From the NCBI GenBank assembly GCA_937890745.1, contig CALADH010000070.1:1-36830 (forward strand): DNA of 36,830 bases, in the 5' to 3' direction. Position 1 is the stretch's first letter, and each line of letters opens with the position of its first letter. Shown piece by piece: positions 32,320 to 36,830 of the stretch. The translations under genes and the position numbers were made by a program. The stretch is from Scybalocola_A sp900557175. Its GTDB lineage: Bacteria > Bacillota > Clostridia > Lachnospirales > Lachnospiraceae. A model generated the notes under the pieces. It saw only the letters and a list, made by a program, of their open reading frames with translations, ran no database searches and was not told the DNA's origin.

Positions 32320-34353
32320 TTACTTGCCGCTGACAATTTTATAGTATGTTCTTGCAGTGAGTCCGTAAACAATCGTATAGAATAATGCAAATACGATGAC
32401 GGTGCCGATACAGCCGAAGGCGTACAGTGTAAAGTCGCTTAAGTTCATCATTGAAAGCACAATTTTCATCAGCGGAAAGGCGAAGGCAAGGTGAATGCAG
32501 GCAACGCAAAGGGGCAGGAAGAAGACTGTCAGCACCTGGCTCTTAATCGAGCGGCGGACTTCTTTAAGACTCATGCCGACTTTTTGCATGATGGCGTAAC
32601 GTGCTCTGTCCTCATAGCCTTCGGAAATTTGTTTGTAGTAAATGATGAGGACGGTTGCCATAATAAACAGGAAGCCGATAAAAATACCAATGAAGAAAAA
32701 GCTTCCGTAAAGAGCATTAATGTCGTTTAGGTTTGCGGCTTCACATTCTAAGTAGCCGCTGTAATTGGCATCGCCGATGATGAGTGCCTGTTCAAGGCTT
32801 TGCGCGATTTGTGTCTGAATATCCTTGTCACATAAAAGGTCAAAGGCGTAATAATAAGTCATCGGTTTACCGTCATAGTCTTTGATTAAGTAGTCTGGCG
32901 CGATGGCATTAAAAGTTTCTGTAATTGCATTTTCCGACGGCATGACAAGGTAGTAGGCATTGACCATCATGGCGCGCTGACTTGCGGCTGCCGCAATATT
33001 ATCAATATTTCCTTTAATGTGCCATGTTTTATCGCCGAGCGTTACCGTATTGCTTAAGTCATCACCGTAAATTTTTTGTACAAAAATTTCATCGTCATTT
33101 AATGAAAAAGAATCATCATTGCTCTGTTTTTTATAATCGTCCAGCGTAATCAGATAGAGTGTACACGCCTTTCCGTCAGACATTGTACTTGTATCAAGCA
33201 CCTTTGAAAGCTGTGTACCGTTTTGAAGCACAGGCATACTGCACTGGCGCATACGGATTGTATTGTTTTCAGTCTGACTGTATTGGGATAAAATACCGGC
33301 AATGGTACTGTCTATGCTTTCAATATCTTCGGCGGCAACACCGGAAAGATGCATTATAATATTTCTCGGATAGCGTGTGCGTATAAGTCCGGGCAGTCCG
33401 ATGTATAAAGATACGGTTGTGGACATTGTGACTAAAACCGCTGTGGATAAAATACATATGTTGGCAAGGCCGACGGCATTTTGTTTCATACGGTAGAGCA
33501 GACCGGAAATGCTTGTAAAGTGGCGTGCTTTATAGTAGTAGCTTTTATTGCGGCGCATCAGCTTTAAGACGGCAATGCTTCCGGCGGTGAAAAGACAATA
33601 GGTGCCAATAATGACAAGCAATATTGCAATTAATAGTGTGCCGAGGGCGGCCATAATGTCTTTTACAGTGACGGCAAGGTAGTAGCCTGTAATAAGTGTA
33701 ATCAGGCCGATAAGGACGAGCGGCCATTTTATCTTTGGTTCTTTTTCACCCTGATTTGAGGCTGATAAAAGCTCAACAGGATTTGATACATGAATTTGCC
33801 GTAATGTATTTAAAAGTGAAACAATAAAAATGGCTGCAAATAGCAGGCATGTGACTTTCAAACTGTCGGATGAAAGACTGAAAGTCAGAGAAATCGCAGG
33901 CGATGTGCCGGAGGCGAGCAGGCCGGAATTTATCAAATTTAAAAGCAGCAAGTAGCACAGTTTGGAAAGAATAAGGCCGGATGCAATGCCGAGAATAAGA
34001 CCTGCGGCTGCTGTGAAAATCGTTTCCCAGCACATCATTCTTGAAATATGTTTCTTTTCCATGCCGAGAATGTTGTAAATACCAAATTCTCTTTTGCGGC
34101 GCTTAATAAGAAAGCTGTGTGTGTAAAAGAGAAAGATGGCGGAAAAAATACCAAGGATGACAACGCCGGTTGAAAGGATAAGACCAAGCTGGGCGCCGCC
34201 GTACAGTTTGTTTAACCCTTCGTCATGGGCAAGACTGTACATAATGAAAAACATGGCGATAGAGCCGATACATGTGAGGATATACGGAAAATAAATCTTG
34301 CTGTGCTTTTTTATATTTGTCAGAGCCATTCTTGCATATAAAAATTTACGCAT
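32320..34353 (-). CDS. BceB-like ABC transporter permease (second system)
   Basis: The start at 34353 (MRKFLYARMAL) is chosen because AGGTGGTG precedes it. It overlaps bceA by 8 bases, exactly as in the first system. The 677-residue protein has the same FtsX-type layout: 'SFLIKRRKREFGIYNILGM' after the second helix, an extracytoplasmic domain of about 230 residues (about 312-545), and 'LIIYYKQISEGYEDRAR' after helix eight. The membrane parts are clearly related to the permease at 17611-19701. The extracytoplasmic domains look much less alike, consistent with different peptide targets. It is the last gene of its operon and ends at a strong terminator. Confidence 0.93.
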   Translation of the reverse strand: MRKFLYARMALTNIKKHSKIYFPYILTCIGSIAMFFIMYSLAHDEGLNKLYGGAQLGLILSTGVVILGIFSAIFLFYTHSFLIKRRKREFGIYNILGMEKKHISRMMCWETIFTAAAGLILGIASGLILSKLCYLLLLNLINSGLLASGTSPAISLTFSLSSDSLKVTCLLFAAIFIVSLLNTLRQIHVSNPVELLSASNQGEKEPKIKWPLVLIGLITLITGYYLAVTVKDIMAALGTLLIAILLVIIGTYCLFTAGSIAVLKLMRRNKSYYYKARHFTSISGLLYRMKQNAVGLANICILSTAVLVTMSTTVSLYIGLPGLIRTRYPRNIIMHLSGVAAEDIESIDSTIAGILSQYSQTENNTIRMRQCSMPVLQNGTQLSKVLDTSTMSDGKACTLYLITLDDYKKQSNDDSFSLNDDEIFVQKIYGDDLSNTVTLGDKTWHIKGNIDNIAAAASQRAMMVNAYYLVMPSENAITETFNAIAPDYLIKDYDGKPMTYYYAFDLLCDKDIQTQIAQSLEQALIIGDANYSGYLECEAANLNDINALYGSFFFIGIFIGFLFIMATVLIIYYKQISEGYEDRARYAIMQKVGMSLKEVRRSIKSQVLTVFFLPLCVACIHLAFAFPLMKIVLSMMNLSDFTLYAFGCIGTVIVFALFYTIVYGLTARTYYKIVSGK

Positions 34354-35113
34354 GATGAACACCACCTGTCGTCAGTGTTGTCAGTGTATCGGAAATAATC
34401 TGATACTGTTCTTCAAGGCAGCGGCGACCTTTGTATATTTCATGGAAAACTTCGCCGTCCTTAATAAAGAGAACGCGGCGGGCGTGGCAGGCAGCCTTGA
34501 CGCTGTGTGTGACCATGAGGATTGTCTGTCCTGCAGCATTGATATCGTCAAATAAATCTAAAAGATTTTCAGAGGATTTGGAGTCAAGGGCGCCGGTCGG
34601 CTCGTCGGCAAGAATAAGCTGCGGATTAATAATTAAAGCTCTTGCAACGGCAGCGCGCTGCTTTTGGCCGCCGGACACTTCATAAGGATATTTGGCGAGA
34701 ATGTCTGTAATGCCGAGCTGCCTTGCGATGGGCTCTAAGCGGATACGCATTTCGCTGTAGGACTTTCCCGATAAAACGAGGGGAAAGAAAATATTATCCT
34801 GAAGCGAAAAGGTGTCCAGCAAATTGAAATCCTGAAAGACAAAGCCGAGATTTTTGCGTCGGAAAGCGGAGATTTCCTTTTCCTTTAAGGCAGTGACATC
34901 TTTGCCGTTTAAATGGACAGAGCCGGATGTCGGCTTGTCAAGAGCCGCAAGAATATTCAGCAGTGTTGTTTTGCCGGAACCGGATTCGCCCATAATCGCG
35001 ACATATTCACCGTTTTCCACAGAAAATGAAACGTTTGAGAGCGCCTGAACCTGTTGACCGCCAAAGCGGGTTGTATATATTTTCTTCAAATTTTTGACTT
35101 CTAAAACTGACAT
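34346..35113 (-). CDS. BceA-like ABC transporter ATP-binding protein (second system)
   Basis: This 255-residue ATPase has Walker A 'GESGSGKTT', the Q-loop 'FVFQDFNLLDTFSL', the signature 'VSGGQKQR', Walker B 'LILADEPTGALDS' and the H-loop 'MVTHS'. It is collinear with and strongly similar to the ATPase at 16851-17618. AAGGAGG stands 8 bases before the ATG. It powers the BceB-like permease encoded next. A 168-base gap with its own putative promoter separates it from the kinase gene, unlike the kinase-regulator pair of the first system. Confidence 0.94.
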   Translation of the reverse strand: MSVLEVKNLKKIYTTRFGGQQVQALSNVSFSVENGEYVAIMGESGSGKTTLLNILAALDKPTSGSVHLNGKDVTALKEKEISAFRRKNLGFVFQDFNLLDTFSLQDNIFFPLVLSGKSYSEMRIRLEPIARQLGITDILAKYPYEVSGGQKQRAAVARALIINPQLILADEPTGALDSKSSENLLDLFDDINAAGQTILMVTHSVKAACHARRVLFIKDGEVFHEIYKGRRCLEEQYQIISDTLTTLTTGGVHHA

Positions 35114-35169
35114 AAAATTTGCCTCCTTAAAATGATGTATGTCATGTGCACAAGTTATTTGATAAAAAT

Positions 35170-35234
35170 AGTATATAAAAAAGGAAAATGTACTGCCATA
35201 GTTTTGACTTACATTTTCCCCTTTTTATATTACA
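35170..35234 (-). promoter_or_regulatory. promoter/operator of second bceAB, overlapping an inverted repeat
   Basis: On the minus strand TATACT (35175-35170) is a plausible -10. A near-perfect inverted repeat (arms 35177-35192 and 35210-35226, AAAAATGT-rich) lies just upstream. Read from the kinase gene it forms a hairpin followed by a T6 run, so it can end the kinase transcript. Two TGTAA elements (complement of 35209-35213 and 35230-35234) are 21 bases apart, similar to the 20-base-spaced TGTAAG repeats in front of the first bceAB pair. Confidence 0.5.
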
Positions 35235-35250
35235 TTTTTGCAAGGTTGGC

Positions 35251-35288
35251 TGTCATATCAGTCAAAAGGCTGCCTGTCATATCAGTCA
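35251..35288. repeat. 14-base direct repeat TGTCATATCAGTCA
   Basis: Two perfect copies at 35251-35264 and 35275-35288 are 24 bases apart. The second spans the kinase stop codon. They lie upstream of the second bceA promoter and may be additional regulator-binding sites or a local duplication. Confidence 0.6.
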
Positions 35289-36280
35289 TAAAGTGTGGGT
35301 TTTGCCGGAAATCCGATGAGCACTCTTGTGCCCCTGTCAGGTTCGGATTCGATGCACAGCGTATGTGAGAGCATGTCGGCGGTTTGCCGGCACAAATAAA
35401 GTCCGAGGCCTGAAGCTTTTTTATCTGTTCGTCCGTTGTAACCGGTGTAGCCTTTTTCAAAAATTCTCGGCAAATCCTCCGGGGCAATGCCGATGCCGGT
35501 GTCCTCAATAACAAGTGTGATGTCATTTTCCATATAAATAGAGACAGAACCTTCGGCAGTATACTTGACGGCGTTGGACAAAAGCTGTTCAAGTATAAAT
35601 GTGAGCCATTTGTCATCGGTAAGTACGGAAACATTGGTCGGCGTGTAGGTGATGGCAAGCTTTTTGCGGATAAAAAGTGGGGCAAACTTGCGTATAGATT
35701 GCCGGATCAGAGCATCCAGCCGGTATGGCTTTAAAACAAGGTCATTTTTATCGCTGTCAAGCCTCAAATAATTCAGTGCCATTGAGACATATTGTTCGAT
35801 TTTAAAAAGCTCTGAAGAAATTTCTTTATCCTTATCCGATGTGCCGTCGGAAAGCAGAAGGTGCATTGCAAATATCGGCGTTTTGATCTGATGCATCCAC
35901 ATTGTATAATAGTCTGTCATATCCTGCCGTGCGGCTGCGCTATCAGAAGCTGCCTTTTCTAACCGGTGGATCAATGTGCGGCAGAGAGCGTCATAATCAG
36001 CCTCAGGAAGCTTTTTTGCTTCCGGCAGCATCGGTGCTTCAATCGTATCGAGAGATAAAATATCTGAAAACCGTCGGTGTAGATTTACAAATTGTCTGTA
36101 GCTGAAAATAAAAGCAATAATACCGGCAAAGCCGCATAAAATCAGCGCATAAATGACACCGTCGGCCGGTGCATGATATAAAAGTGTCATCACCGCAAAA
36201 ACAGCCGCAAATAGGGCAGCCATGACTAAGTAAGTGATGTGGGCGCGGATATAGGCCGGCAGCAGTTTTAAATAATCCAT
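35282..36280 (-). CDS. intramembrane-sensing histidine kinase, BceS-like, without adjacent regulator
   Basis: The start is ATG 36280, with AGGAGGT 8 bases upstream. The in-frame GTG at 36289 would overlap that site. The 332-residue kinase has two closely spaced helices (about 14-33 and 38-60) and almost no outside loop, phosphorylated H130 in 'MWMHQIKTP', N box 'EQLLSNAVKYTAEG', G1 'IEDTGIGI' and G2 'ASGLGLYLCRQ'. It resembles the kinase at 15711-16718. BceS-type kinases normally overlap a regulator gene upstream. Here there is instead a good promoter and then non-coding DNA, so the regulator is elsewhere or shared with the first system. Confidence 0.92.
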   Translation of the reverse strand: MDYLKLLPAYIRAHITYLVMAALFAAVFAVMTLLYHAPADGVIYALILCGFAGIIAFIFSYRQFVNLHRRFSDILSLDTIEAPMLPEAKKLPEADYDALCRTLIHRLEKAASDSAAARQDMTDYYTMWMHQIKTPIFAMHLLLSDGTSDKDKEISSELFKIEQYVSMALNYLRLDSDKNDLVLKPYRLDALIRQSIRKFAPLFIRKKLAITYTPTNVSVLTDDKWLTFILEQLLSNAVKYTAEGSVSIYMENDITLVIEDTGIGIAPEDLPRIFEKGYTGYNGRTDKKASGLGLYLCRQTADMLSHTLCIESEPDRGTRVLIGFPAKPTLYD

Positions 36281-36310
36281 TGTGGACACCTCCTAATGCT
36301 TTATAATTAA

Positions 36311-36339
36311 AGTATAGTAAACAGACGTTTATTTTTCAA
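36311..36339 (-). promoter_or_regulatory. promoter of the second BceS-like kinase
   Basis: On the minus strand TTGAAA (36339-36334), a 17-base spacer and TATACT (36316-36311) precede the kinase ATG by about 30 bases. This shows the kinase is transcribed from its own start, not from an upstream regulator gene. Confidence 0.7.
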
Positions 36340-36361
36340 GCATTCTCCTTAAAAGATGTCA

Positions 36362-36390
36362 ATGACAGCGGCGAAAAATAATGGTACAAT
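36362..36390 (+). promoter_or_regulatory. rightward promoter into the structured non-coding block
   Basis: ATGACA (36362-36367) and TACAAT (36385-36390) are 17 bases apart, and a TG one base before the -10 gives an extended -10 (TGGTACAAT). Transcription would start near 36397 and run into the folded region, where no coding frame is convincing. Confidence 0.55.
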
Positions 36391-36396
36391 AAATAA

Positions 36397-36830
36397 TAAT
36401 TTAGGTTTGGCGGCACAGCATATTGGAAATTTTGTTGTTGATATTTTACGCGCAAGGGCAGTCATATCATTTCTAGTGACACGCATCGCCTTTCTATGAG
36501 CGCCGCGCGCTTATGGACGGCATTCGCCAAAACTCGCTTTGCTCAGACACTGGCTCGGTGCCGTCACTAGCGCAACTCTCATCACGAAATTCTTGCTATC
36601 GTCACTGTAAAATGATATGGCTGCTCCTGCGCTGATGTATCAAATACAGAAGTTTCCATATGCTATGCGACTTTTGGCAGTAGCAGACAGATGGTTTCTG
36701 CTGATACGGCAAAAGTATGTATCTGCCGTCTTATACCCGCAAGTGTCGTCTGTGTGTTGTCGTTTAGCGGCAGAGGCTGTCACAATTTTGCAGTGGCAAT
36801 AGCTTAAGTTTCCGTTATGAGAGTTGTGCT
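36397..36830 (+). ncRNA. candidate structured RNA or interspersed element, cut by window end
   Basis: This stretch has no convincing gene on either strand, is visibly GC-richer in 36480-36570 than its surroundings, and is full of pairing segments. These are 36463-36480 with 36601-36619, CTAGTGAC (36473-36480) with GTCACTAG (36563-36570), ATGAGCGC/GCGCTTAT around 36497-36514, GACGGCA (36516-36522) with TGCCGTC (36559-36565), ACTTTTG (36670-36676) with CAAAAGT (36710-36716) enclosing AGCAGA/TCTGCT, and an outer pair at 36569-36582 and 36817-36830. It may be a regulatory RNA, the leader of a gene outside the window, or a repeat element. The strand is assigned only from the upstream promoter. Confidence 0.4.
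36569..36830. repeat. inverted repeat AGC(G/A)CAACTCTCAT at both ends of a 262-base segment
   Basis: AGCGCAACTCTCAT at 36569-36582 faces ATGAGAGTTGTGCT at 36817-36830, with 13 of 14 positions matching. The right arm ends exactly at the window edge, so it may extend. There is no transposase inside. The layout could be that of a miniature element or of a large RNA stem. Confidence 0.55.

Noticed and set aside
36617..36802. Small protein of 61 residues at the right end
   Set aside because: No ribosome binding site, no family resemblance, and it lies across paired segments of the structured block.

Overview
The window looks like a stretch of chromosome from an anaerobic, low-to-moderate GC member of the Bacillota, most likely a clostridium of the Lachnospiraceae type. 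The reasons are the three-subunit electron-bifurcating [FeFe] hydrogenase, two BceAB-type exporters with intramembrane-sensing histidine kinases, strong AGGAGG ribosome binding sites, several TTG start codons, and the absence of respiratory genes. No tRNA, rRNA, CRISPR array, transposase or phage gene is visible. The assignment to a family is an inference from gene content only.

Left part (1-11121). After 377 bases of non-coding DNA full of TGGTCTAAA repeats come a low-molecular-weight tyrosine phosphatase and an AIM24-family protein on the + strand. A four-gene minus-strand operon follows: ccdA, a membrane-anchored TlpA/ResA-like thioredoxin, an RmlD-like reductase and a DAACS symporter. Divergent from it run a class B penicillin-binding protein with a MecA_N domain and the two halves of a heterodimeric ABC exporter.

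Middle (11122-21738). A membrane metallophosphoesterase diverges from a lipid kinase, a cardiolipin synthase, and a complete BceRS-BceAB module (response regulator, kinase, ATPase, permease) with a putative operator in front of the ABC genes. ThiD and a DUF4003-like protein follow.

Hydrogenase island (21739-30467). Two divergent operons share a promoter region with a TTGTTAATTAACAA palindrome. The minus-strand operon encodes a DRTGG protein, an anti-sigma-like ATPase, a sensory-type [FeFe] hydrogenase homologue, a second DRTGG protein and a PHP-domain protein. The plus-strand operon encodes HydC, another ATPase-fold protein, a ferredoxin-like protein, HydB and HydA. The enzyme should interconvert H2, NAD(H) and ferredoxin. 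The minus-strand set looks like its redox or H2 sensing and signalling apparatus.

Right part (30468-36830). A flippase-like/MprF-type membrane protein and a CDP-alcohol phosphatidyltransferase (phosphatidylserine synthase-like) converge on a second BceS-BceAB set, whose response regulator is not next to it. The last ~430 bases are non-coding, strongly folded, GC-richer DNA behind a good rightward promoter. This is the best candidate in the window for an undescribed RNA or interspersed element.

Functionally the window is dominated by cell-envelope maintenance and antimicrobial-peptide defence (PBP, two Bce systems, ABC exporter, cardiolipin, PS and lipid-kinase genes), with hydrogen/redox metabolism inserted between the two defence modules.
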